NCBI GenBank assembly: GCA_030068145.1 | Contig: JAPJBO010000115.1 | Location: 124,001 to 188,000, forward strand | Length of the DNA stretch: 64,000 nucleotides | Direction: 5' to 3' | DNA from: Diplonema papillatum | Taxonomy: Eukaryota > Euglenozoa > Diplonemea > Diplonemida > Diplonemidae | Shown: piece after piece, positions 1-21,899 of the stretch | Layout: each line of letters starts with the position of its first letter | How positions within the stretch are numbered: position 1 is the stretch's first letter | Notes under the pieces: generated by a model | The model's input: the letters and a program-made list of their open reading frames with translations, nothing else | What the model was told of the DNA's origin: nothing | Databases searched by the model: none | Made by a program: the position numbers and the translations under genes

Positions 1-466
1 ACTCCTTTGCGATGGTACAAGCACGAACAGTCACACACCTAGCAGGCTAGGTTGTGCACCAACAGCGCCAAGTTGGAACTCCCACGTGTCTGAGCGTATT
101 TCTCAAACAATCACTTGCCAAAAGCTAGGTTCGAGGGTGCAGAACTTGAACGCAAACCCCCTTTTCGCACGGGAGCGGAACTGTGGAGAACAGATCCGGG
201 CGTGTTTTCGGCATTCAAGGAAAAGCGAAGAAACAGAAAGGGATGCCAACACCCAGGCATTAGCAAGCTTGCTTGAGCCGAAGGCGTATCTGGTGGAAAC
301 TCATTCCATTCCACCTTTTGACAGATGCCTCCTAATTCCGCTTGTTCCAGGTTGGACAGGGGTAGTACTACGCAAACATACAAGGCTGTTTCCCTCCCCA
401 CTGATTGCACCTCCCTCTTCACGGTTTTGCGATGACACACACACACACACACCCACACGCACACAG
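1..466. other. Left edge, probably intron
   Basis: No exon is recognised before 467. Bases 433-466 are a CA-rich tract ending in CAG that acts as the 3' splice site of the next exon. The rest is probably intron of the gene whose first visible exon follows. I see no convincing start codon here. Confidence 0.4.
433..466 (+). repeat. (AC)n tract used as splice acceptor
   Basis: A short, slightly impure CA tract ends in CAG directly before the exon at 467. It has no ordinary polypyrimidine run, so the CA tract itself seems to serve as the acceptor context, as at 13431. Confidence 0.6.
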
Positions 467-13787
<13,321 letters not shown>

Positions 13788-14217
13788 AGTGCTGGTTCTG
13801 CGTGAGTGCCACGACCACCTCCTGTTTGTCGTGAGTGATCACGGAGATCGTCCTTGCAGTGCTACTTCGTTCTTAGGGGTGGAGGGCGACTCTCGCCCAA
13901 TTGGGCACGGCGCTGAAAAGTTGACGCCAGCGGCACTTCGATGGTTGCGCAACGCCTGAGCGCCTCGTCAGTGGGCCAGTTCACCGCGTTTCCCTCATCC
14001 CCACCCTCTTCTCAGCTTGCCACCACTGGCGTAGCTTTCTACGCGTGTGCCGTGACGATCAGAGTGTTCTATTTGAGGACGCGATGCCTTTTGTCTCAGA
14101 AAAAAAATGAAATCGTTGTACGCGCTTCCCCCCCCTTCATTTTGTGCCGCTTCTTCGTTGGTGATTCCGAGGCGACGCTGCTGCGTTGAAGACCGGGGAA
14201 ACGCCTGGCTGGCCGAT
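13788..14217. other. Spacer after the first gene
   Basis: No gene seen. It should contain the 3' UTR of the first gene. No AATAAA signal stands out. Confidence 0.4.
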
Positions 14218-14342
14218 CGCTTCTGTCAATTGCCTGAACGAGAGGCACATCCTGAAACTTTCTCTCAATTGCCTGAACGAGAGGCACAGCCTGAACTCAA
14301 TTGCCTGAACGAGAGGCACAGCCTGAAACTTTCTCTCTAGAA
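14218..14342 (+). repeat. Short direct repeats, three units
   Basis: Three units of about 29-41 bases containing CAATTGCCTGAACGAGAGGC, two of them followed by CTGAAACTTTCTCTC. They sit directly before the decayed copy of the transporter gene. Confidence 0.85.
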
Positions 14343-14407
14343 AACTCCTTCCTGGCTTTTCACGCCGTAGCAGAACGACCACACCCTTCCCACGGTCCAA
14401 GTTCAGC

Positions 14408-14630
14408 GCTGCTCGGGCTCGCGTGGAACGTCGTGGACCGTTGCTCTTCCTCAGCCAGCTTCCCACCCTCGGCATGCACTCCATGCACGCCGCGCAGGCT
14501 GCCGTCGCCCGTCTGTCGTCGAACGACACGCGGGCCGCGCGGGCCTCGGCCGGCTCAGCCTGAGCTACGGGATAGGGTTCTCTGATCGGGGTTACGTTCG
14601 TCGAAAAAAACAGCGGGTACCACCACTACT
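14408..14630 (+). pseudogene. Decayed internal copy of the MFS transporter
   Basis: Matches 15238-15465 of the neighbouring transporter gene at most positions (shared CTCGGCATGCACTCCATGCA) but with small indels and in-frame stops. It covers only the region around transmembrane segments 3-5 and has neither start nor end of the gene. It lies 0.3 kb upstream of the intact copy, in the same direction. Confidence 0.9.
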
Positions 14631-14932
14631 TAACACGAGATAAACCGGCAGCCGCTGCTCAACGGCTTTATCACCGGGGCCCTGAGGTTACCCTCCTCCA
14701 GGTGACACCACTGTTTTACCTGTATCCATACTTTAACTTGCTTTGAACAGAAGACTGTGCACTACACATAATATTATTATGTTCCGGGCACGATTACGCA
14801 GTCCGTCGGAAAGCGTGTCTGCAACCTCGGAAAGGACAAGAGATCTGTCCACGACTCCCGCACCGCACCAACACAGCCGTGCAAAGGAAAAACCGGGCTA
14901 AAAAAAAAAAAAAGGAAAGAAACAGCGCAAAT

Positions 14933-16198
14933 ATGCAGCTCCCCGCCTTCGTCGTCGACGCGGCGCGCGGGTTCCTCGGCGCGGAGGACAACGCGGGCCT
15001 GCTGCAGCTGGCAACCGTGCACGCGAACATCGTCCTGTACGCGTTTGCGTACTGGCTGACCCAGCCGGTGCTGCCGTTCCTGTCCGAGAGCCTCGGGGCG
15101 GACCTCGTCGCGTTCGGCTACCTGCAAACCGTGTTCTCGATCATGCAGCTGGTGGGGGGGCCCGTGTTCGGCCGGGTCTGCGACGCGTGGGGCCCCCGCG
15201 CCGGCCTGGTCCTGTCCCAGGCGGCGGCCGCCCTCAGCTACGCGCTGCTCGGGCTCGCGTGGAACGTCCCGTTGCTCTTCCTCAGCCAGCTCCCCACCCT
15301 CGGCATGCACTCCATGCACGCCGCGCAGGCTGCCGTCGCGCGGCTGTCGTCGAACGACGCGCGGGCCGCGAGCCTCGGCCGGCTCAGCCTGAGCTACGGG
15401 ATGGGCATGATCCTCGGCTCCCTGATCGGGGGCTACGTCGGAAAAACAGCCGGCTACCACCACGCCGCGTTCGCCGCCGCCCTCGTCTCGCTGGCGGCCC
15501 TCCCCCTCAACTACGCGTGCCTCCGGCCCCTGCAAATGGTGGCGCCGGCGCAAGTCGAACCCGGCAGGCCAACACCCGCCAAGAGCGAGGGCCTGGGCCC
15601 CGCGGCCATGATGCGGCTGCTCGAGAAGAAGCCGGTGCGGGACCTGATGGTGGTCCAGTTGCTGGTCGGCCTAGGGCTGAGTGTATACAGGAGCTCCTTT
15701 TCGCAGGCGCTCCGCCACCATTTCGACCTCGGCTCCGAACAGATCGGAGTCCTGATGTCCCTGGGTGCGATCGTGTCTGCCGTGACCAACGTGTTCGCCA
15801 TCCCCCCGGCTTCTCGAATGCTTCCGGAGAACCAATTGCTCACGATCTCGCTTGTTGCTATCTCGCTGTGCATGCTCACCTACACCCAGGCATCCACGCT
15901 GCCCCTGTTGATCGCGGTGAACGTCCCGTTTGGAGTCGCGTCAACGTTCGCCTACACGATCTTTTCCAGCCTGATGACCAAGTCGGTGTCTGCCTCGGAC
16001 AGCGGCACGAGCATCGGATTCGGCCACGCCACGAGGACGCTGTGCGGCGTCGTGGCCCCGACGCTCGCGGGGTACCTGTACCAAAACCTGGGCTTCGGCT
16101 CCCTCGGCTCCTTCGCGGCCGCGGCGAGCCTGGCCGGGTTCGCCTACGTGGTTCTGTTTTCGTCCTTCGCCGGAACCGCGCGCGAAAAGAAGGATTGA
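14933..16198 (+). CDS. MFS transporter, SLC22A18-like
   Basis: Single-exon gene, 421 residues. Major facilitator with about 12 hydrophobic segments. MFS motif A sits between segments 2 and 3 as GRVCDAWGPRAG. The overall pattern (tetracycline-antiporter type, short central loop PAQVEPGRPTPAKSEG, second half starting KKPVRDLMVV) is closest to SLC22A18/ORCTL2, whose substrate is poorly known. It would work in a membrane as a proton-linked exporter; the substrate cannot be told. An in-frame ATG at 14879 would add a lysine-rich stretch (KKKKKER), but the ATG at 14933 has a cleaner N-terminus. An AG at 14925 just upstream could be a trans- or cis-splice acceptor. A decayed partial copy lies upstream. 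Confidence 0.85.
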   Translation: MQLPAFVVDAARGFLGAEDNAGLLQLATVHANIVLYAFAYWLTQPVLPFLSESLGADLVAFGYLQTVFSIMQLVGGPVFGRVCDAWGPRAGLVLSQAAAALSYALLGLAWNVPLLFLSQLPTLGMHSMHAAQAAVARLSSNDARAASLGRLSLSYGMGMILGSLIGGYVGKTAGYHHAAFAAALVSLAALPLNYACLRPLQMVAPAQVEPGRPTPAKSEGLGPAAMMRLLEKKPVRDLMVVQLLVGLGLSVYRSSFSQALRHHFDLGSEQIGVLMSLGAIVSAVTNVFAIPPASRMLPENQLLTISLVAISLCMLTYTQASTLPLLIAVNVPFGVASTFAYTIFSSLMTKSVSASDSGTSIGFGHATRTLCGVVAPTLAGYLYQNLGFGSLGSFAAAASLAGFAYVVLFSSFAGTAREKKD

Positions 16199-16242
16199 CC
16201 ACCGCCAGAAATGTAGCGCTCAAGCCTGGAAATGCATCAAAT

Positions 16243-16400
16243 GGATATTGCCTGCCGCTGTCCATCTACGGGGACCGTGGTCCATAAGGTTCATCCCGAT
16301 CCCCGCAGCTGCAAAGATCTTCCCGGTGGTGTCTATCACCGTGCGCCACGGTACGCCACGGTGTATTAGAAGGGGATGGACCGGCTTGTGGAGCTCGACG
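16243..16400 (+). repeat. Dispersed repeat N, copy 1
   Basis: Related to 46590-46790 (shared TTGCCTGCCGCTGTC, GTGTCTATCAC and GGGATGGACCGGC). The 46.6-kb copy also carries the CAGATATTCTGCATTCT motif, which recurs near 44886 and, diverged, at 57310 and 58285. Confidence 0.7.
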
Positions 16401-17344
16401 CGGGGTACCAGTTCCCGACTGCGGCACTCGCGGTGCGTGTTGCTGTTCAAAAAGGGTTTGGACGCAATGTTGTTGCCTATACTTCTCTCTCCGTGAACCT
16501 ACACTTCACGCTCTGTCCTGCCGAGCGGCAGTCTCGCGTCCTCTTCCTTCGTCCGTCGATGTAGCCACACAGCTAAGTGTGCTGATTTGGCGCTGTGTTG
16601 CCCAGACGCAAGCACTTCACCCTCCATTCCTCTTCGCAATTCTTTCTCGCCAGTCTCGCTTGGTTCTGCTTGCTAGGTCGCGCGTGAATACGAGGCTCGG
16701 TTCTGTCGGATAAACCCACCAGTTTCTGACTTTTCGATGCGTGACGCGTCGTGTCGTTCAAAACGTTTCGACACACCGCTTTCATTTTTCTTCCGAGAAC
16801 CTGCGCTCTCTTCACGCTCCATTCTGTCTCGCGGAGTATGGGAGTTCATTTCTCTTGACACGTCGTTTTGGCAGCCTCACTGGGCTCAAACGATCATCTG
16901 TTACCCGTTGTGACATTCCGCCATTGTAGGTGCGACACGACTAGCGGGTTGACCTGACACACGAAGGTTCCGATGCGCCGTTTCTGTCCTGTATCTCGGG
17001 CACGACAACTTTTCAGACGGAACGCAAGCCCCCCCCCCTGCTGAGTGCGTCCTCCGCGCTCTCCCTTTTCCTTTTTCCTTTGCAGTGCAGCTGCCAGTGC
17101 TTCTCTTTCCTTTTCATCATTTCCTTCCTGACAAACGTGAGAACAGGCGAAGGAAATGTTGCAGGGTGTGCCACGACAGAGCTTTTGGTCAGCTCCTGGT
17201 GAGTGTGACTACCGAGAGTACCACTCTCGTTGGGTGGTCGAATGCCTTGTCTTTTGATTGAAGGAAGACAGTGTGGCCATCGTCTCTCGAGAAGCCTCAT
17301 CGAGTAGAAAAGGCGCGCCGTCATGAGTATGCGAAACCGGTTTG

Positions 17345-17520
17345 CCACTGAAGCCAACGGAAGGGCGGTGGAGTGGGCATTTTTGCTCGAGCATGAGATA
17401 CAGTAACGCTTTCTATCCCTGCCCCTGCTCACCGACCACATTGCATGTACCAACCTGAACCTCATGGAACATACAAAAAGGTCGAAGTGCGATCTGTACG
17501 GGATCGTTCGGAAACGCAAA
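17345..17520 (+). repeat. Dispersed repeat I, copy 1
   Basis: Aligns with 23715-23912 through CACCGACCACAT, CCAACCTGAACCTCA and a block ending GGGATCG-CGGAAAC. Its last 40 bases also recur at 20615-20680 and 61155-61260, so the end of the repeat is the most common part. Confidence 0.75.
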
Positions 17521-17584
17521 AAAGAACAACCCGAAGAAGGGTCACTCGTACACATTTCTGGCTTCGCCTCGGGTGGTTTCCGCG

Positions 17585-19939
17585 ATGCTGCCGGCAATCC
17601 TGCACGCGACGCGGCCCGGCGTCTTCGCGCAGACCACTCCCGCCCCCGCGGCCGCCACCAGGTGCCACGACTCGCAGACGGATGACGCCGAGTTCGGGCG
17701 GTGGAACCGGCAGCGGCGGATAGACGGCCTCACCGCGCGGCAGTGCGACTGGGGGCTCCGCGCGGCCGTGCCGGGCGCTCCTCGGGCAGAGCGGCCGCCG
17801 TCGGTCGGCCCAGCGCTGGGGCGCGAGAGCTTCGTGCGTAGCTGGCGGCTGGCCCGGGCGCGCGAGCGCAGCGCCGTGCACGCCTGCAACCGCGCGGGGC
17901 TCAGCCCGACGCCGCCGGAGCTGCCGCCGCGGTACCAGCTCCCGCCGCGCAACCCGAGCATGCACTCGGCGGGCGCGTGCAAACCGGCCTGGAACCCGGC
18001 CGATGAGACCCTGTGCAAACCGTCCTGGGACCCAGGCGACGAAACCCTTTGCAAACCGGCCTGGAACCTGGTCGAAGAAACCCCGTGCAAATCGTCCTGG
18101 GACCCGACCGACGAAACCCTGTGCAAACCGGCCTGGGACCTGGCCGACAAAGGCCCGACGCCGCCGGAGCTGCCGCCGCTGTACCAGCAGCCGCCGCGCA
18201 ACCCGAGCATGCGCGGCGCCGAGCACCCGTGTGCACCGGCCTGGGACGCAGCCGACAAGTCCAGCCCGACGGCCCCCCGGCCAGGCTCGCACGGCGCGGC
18301 AACCCGGCGGTGGCTCCGGGTTTGGAAGAGCGAGACTCACGTGCACCACACCGCCGCCGTCACCCTGCAGTGCGCGCACAGGTGCCACGCAGCGCGCGTG
18401 GCCGCCCGCCGGCTTCGGACCGGGCGGCAGGCGCGGATTGCGGCGCGGCTGGCAGCCGAAGAGCACGACCCGGCCCGCGCCATGGACGCCGTGTTCCTCG
18501 CGCGCGGCTGGCTGCCGCTGGCCCGGCACCTTCCGGCGGCGGCGGCCGCCGCGCGGGTCGTGCAGCGCGGGTTCCGGCGGGCGAGGGCCGCGGCCGTCGC
18601 GGCGCACCTGCGGGAAGACGCGCGGAGGGCGCACGCGGAGCGCACCCGCTCGCACGCAGCGACGCTGCTGCAGGCCATGTACAGAGGCGTGGCCCAGCGT
18701 ATCGCGTACAACGTGTACCGCCGGGAGTCGAGTGCCCACCGTGTGTGTTACCTGACGGCGAGGGTCCGAGCCGCGGTGGCGGAGAGTCGGGCGTGCAGGA
18801 TCCAAGCGTGGTACCGCCGGGCAACGGGTCGGCGGCGGGAGGCCGCGGACGCCATCCAGCGCTGCTACCGCGCGCACGCCGCGCGCGGCCGGGCGCGGGC
18901 TCTGCGGGCGGAAGCCGCGGCCCAGCAGGCGGGCTGCGTCGAGCTGGCCGCGGCGCGGATCGTGTTCGCGTGCCTCCGCCGCGCGGTGCTGACGACGAAC
19001 GCCCGGCGCCGCCGGCCGCGCCTGCAGCTGTTCCGGCCCGGGTGCGTCCCAGACGACTACTGCGTCGGGCCCGTGTACGCAGCGGTCGCCAAAGGCGACG
19101 CGCACATCCCCCGCCATGCGCCCCCTCCAACCTCTCCACCCCCCCTGAAGCCGGACCTATCGACAACGGCCGCCCGCTCAATTCCAACTCCGCAGACAAC
19201 GAGCCCTCTTCCGGTCGCCTTCCAGCGGAAACCCGCGCGAACCCAGCCGGCAGACGAGGCACGTGCTGGCGACGGGAGAGTCACGCCGGGTCCAACGTGT
19301 AGGGACAGGGCTGCGACTGCCGCGGCCACCGTGCGGGAGTGGTGGCTTGCGTGCTGGAGGGCGCGGGAGCTGTGGGTGGAGCGGCGGCAGCGCTGGGGTT
19401 ATGTCGTCCGGGAGGAGGCCGCGGCTGCGGTGCAGCGCGCCGTGCGGGCGGCGAAGGCGCGGGGCGCCCGGCGGGCGCTGGCGGCGGCGAAGGCGGGGCG
19501 GGAGGCCGCGGTCCGCGTCCAAACCGCGGCGCGCGTGCTGCAGAGGGCCTGGCGCCTGTGCTCGTCGAGGCGGCTGCTCCGCGCGAAGAGGGCAGAGGAG
19601 CACGCCGCCGGCGTGCGGGCGTTGCGCGACACGTGCGCGGTAGCCATCCAATCGGCGTGGCGGGGCCGTGCCGGCCACGCTGAGCTCGTCAAGCGGCAGG
19701 CCGCGGCCGGTAACTACATCCGGTTGCTGCCGCGCAACGAGCGCGCAGCCCAGGTGCAGGCCTTCGCGAAGACCGCCGTCGCCGTGCGGCAGCTCCCAAG
19801 CAAGGCGGCCGCTGGCCTGCTCTCGCGCATCGCGCGGATCCAGCGCGCGTACCGCAGCTACCGTGCACGGCGACTGCTGGCGGCGAAGCAGTATCAAGTG
19901 GCTGCGCTGCTCATCCTCACCGAGAACGCGGGTTTCTAG
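17585..19939 (+). CDS. IQ-motif protein
   Basis: Single exon, 784 residues, very rich in Ala and Arg. The N-terminal half is low complexity. It holds two copies of a Pro-rich block (PTPPELPP-YQ-PPRNPSM) around tandem 13-residue repeats of the form C-K-P-x-W-x4-D/E-E-T. The C-terminal two-thirds contain at least seven IQ-like motifs (for example RIQAWYRRATGRRR, AIQRCYRAHAARGRAR, AIQSAWRGRAG, RIQRAYRSYRARR), the usual binding sites for calmodulin or myosin-type light chains. No motor, kinase or membrane segment is present, so it is likely a calmodulin-binding cytoskeletal or flagellar scaffold; that role is inferred. A frame opens earlier with GTG, but the first ATG is at 17585. A decayed copy of its last 400 bases follows at 20056. 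Confidence 0.8.
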   Translation: MLPAILHATRPGVFAQTTPAPAAATRCHDSQTDDAEFGRWNRQRRIDGLTARQCDWGLRAAVPGAPRAERPPSVGPALGRESFVRSWRLARARERSAVHACNRAGLSPTPPELPPRYQLPPRNPSMHSAGACKPAWNPADETLCKPSWDPGDETLCKPAWNLVEETPCKSSWDPTDETLCKPAWDLADKGPTPPELPPLYQQPPRNPSMRGAEHPCAPAWDAADKSSPTAPRPGSHGAATRRWLRVWKSETHVHHTAAVTLQCAHRCHAARVAARRLRTGRQARIAARLAAEEHDPARAMDAVFLARGWLPLARHLPAAAAAARVVQRGFRRARAAAVAAHLREDARRAHAERTRSHAATLLQAMYRGVAQRIAYNVYRRESSAHRVCYLTARVRAAVAESRACRIQAWYRRATGRRREAADAIQRCYRAHAARGRARALRAEAAAQQAGCVELAAARIVFACLRRAVLTTNARRRRPRLQLFRPGCVPDDYCVGPVYAAVAKGDAHIPRHAPPPTSPPPLKPDLSTTAARSIPTPQTTSPLPVAFQRKPARTQPADEARAGDGRVTPGPTCRDRAATAAATVREWWLACWRARELWVERRQRWGYVVREEAAAAVQRAVRAAKARGARRALAAAKAGREAAVRVQTAARVLQRAWRLCSSRRLLRAKRAEEHAAGVRALRDTCAVAIQSAWRGRAGHAELVKRQAAAGNYIRLLPRNERAAQVQAFAKTAVAVRQLPSKAAAGLLSRIARIQRAYRSYRARRLLAAKQYQVAALLILTENAGF
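17972..18152 (+). repeat. 39-bp coding tandem repeat in the IQ gene
   Basis: About four and a half units of 39 bases, each coding for 13 residues with Cys-Lys-Pro and Trp kept. Flanking copies of the Pro-rich block (near 17910 and 18157) show that a larger segment was duplicated as well. Confidence 0.9.
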
Positions 19940-20055
19940 AAATTGAAACAAACAGAAAGTTCAAAGCCACCAATCTGTATCATACGGGGATTTCACTCAC
20001 CGCCTGTTCTAGGTGCGACTGGTCGACCATTGAGCCCGGTTCTCTGTCCTCCGTC

Positions 20056-20610
20056 TTCTTGGCGGCGGCGAAGGCGGAGCGGGAGGCAGCGGTCCGCGTC
20101 CAAACCGCGGCGCGCGTGCTGCAGAGGGCCTGGTGCCTGTGCTCGTCGAGGCGGCTGCTCCGCGCGAAAAGGGCGGAGGAGCACCGGTGTGCGGGCGTTG
20201 CGCGACACGTGCGCGGCCGCCATCCAATCGGCGTGGCGGGGCCGTGCCGGCCACGCTGAGCTCGTCAAGCGGCAGGCCGCGGCCGGTGACTACATCCGGT
20301 TGCTGCCGCGCAACGAGCGCGCAGCCCAGGTGCAGGCCTTCGCGAAGACCGCCGTCGCCGTGCGGCAGCTCCCAAGCAAGGCGGCCGCTGGGCTGCTCTC
20401 GCACATCGCGCGGATCCGGCGCGCGTACCGCAGCTATCACAGTGTCACTGAGGGAGTTGATGCACCACGAAAGTCGATTAGAGAACTTCACACAACCTTC
20501 AGGGCGTGGTTGGTTCAAAGAAAAAACGACGACTCTTGGCGGCGAAGCAGTATCAAGTGGCTGTGCTGCTCATTCTCACCGAGAACGCGGGTTTCTCGAA
20601 ATTGAAACAA
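20056..20610 (+). pseudogene. Decayed copy of the IQ gene 3' end
   Basis: Bases 20059-20437 copy 19482-19862 almost exactly and 20537-20610 copy the gene end including the stop region and the first 3' UTR bases. An unrelated insert of about 100 bases (20438-20536) and a small deletion break the frame. It lies 0.1 kb downstream of the gene in the same orientation. Confidence 0.92.
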
Positions 20611-21899
20611 ACAGCAGGTCGAAAAGCCACCAATCTGTACGGCCCATACGGGATCGTCGGAAACGCAATCGCACTCCGCCTGTGACGGGTACGACGACCA
20701 ATTTGCCCCGTTCTCTGTCCTCCTTCGCCACCTGATTCTCGTAAGTCGTTGCCCTGGGGGTGACACATATTTACACGTGTTGACTTGTCCATGCTGCCTG
20801 CGTGTGGCACGACGTGCACGCGACCGTTGGTTTTGGTCGTGCTAACCCGGTTTGCGCTGGGCGAATGCATCAGCGCGCTTCGAACACGCAGCGCCAGCTG
20901 TGGGGCATCGCAAAGGCTGGTGCTGGCATCGCTGGGTTGCGTTCCTGTAGAGCCTGCCTTCAATCAAGTAGCAAATCGGTATGGATGCCGCCTTTTTTAA
21001 TTCTTGAGTAGAGAATGCAAGCATCACTCTGCCGCGACCCCCCGCTTCGAGTGACAATCAAACCACAAAATTTGTCCCCGGGTGTCCCCAGGTGTCGCCT
21101 GACGGCAAACCTCACGCAATTCTTGGGGGTTTTGCGGGAACGCCAGCACTGCAGAACACTAACGGCGCGACGAGTGCCATGATCTCTCTCCCCCTAGTGC
21201 ACGCCCTTGCTCCGCTCCGTACGTACCCGCCGCTGGTTTCTTCCGAAAGCCTGGCGGTCGGGACGATTGGAGCTGCTGCCTCGAGTGTTGTGACGTCTCC
21301 TTTTCATTCGTTTCCTGCTCTCTACAACCGTCATTACAAAAAACTGCTCGAAAGTGAGTGTTGCTGCCCAGCAGCACCCCAAGCCTGAATCCGCAGGACT
21401 TGAGTCGGAGTCGGCGCTCAAGAAAGCGGGAGGAACTTCCGCATACTGTCGTACTCTAGTAAAGGTGGTGTCACAATGAAGGTCGATCGGAGGCCGGCCT
21501 CGGCAACGCGGGATGCACCCTGCGTCCAATGCGGATGAGAGTTCCCGTCGACAACGCGGGCCGAAGGCCGCGAAGGAGCTCGACCTCCCTAAGCAAGATT
21601 TGATAAGTTGGGGTCGGTTTCCCAGTTTCGGAAGCACACAAAAAGCAAGTGGGCTTCATCCCAGCCCGGAACCGGCTTGCACACTTCACTGCGCTGCTCC
21701 AGTGCTCCACTACTCTGAACGACCACGTTGCACTGAGGAGAGCTGGTGGATCGGCCGGTAAAAACCAGGGTGTCGAGCACAAAAAACTTGAAACCGTCTC
21801 AAAAAGAAAGCTCTTCACTTTGCCCCTGGTGCAGAGGAGGAAGTCGAAAGGTAAGAAGAAAAGGGTGCCAAACTGGGTAACAAAACCTCTCGCGTGCAC
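20611..21899. other. Spacer before the KH-PLD gene
   Basis: No gene recognised. It contains the repeat I end block at 20615-20680. Several short ORFs are present but none has coding character or homology I can name. The 5' UTR of the next gene should lie at its right end. Confidence 0.4.

Larger units (their letters stand above)
16199..17584. other. Spacer with repeats N and I
   Basis: No gene seen. Repeat N lies at 16243-16400 and repeat I at 17345-17520; both have copies elsewhere in the window. The remainder is unique and without coding signal. Confidence 0.5.

Noticed and set aside
17462-19117. 551-residue minus-strand ORF over the IQ gene
   Set aside because: Arg/Pro/Ala-rich antisense shadow of a very GC-rich exon. 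The plus strand has IQ motifs and a matching decayed copy.
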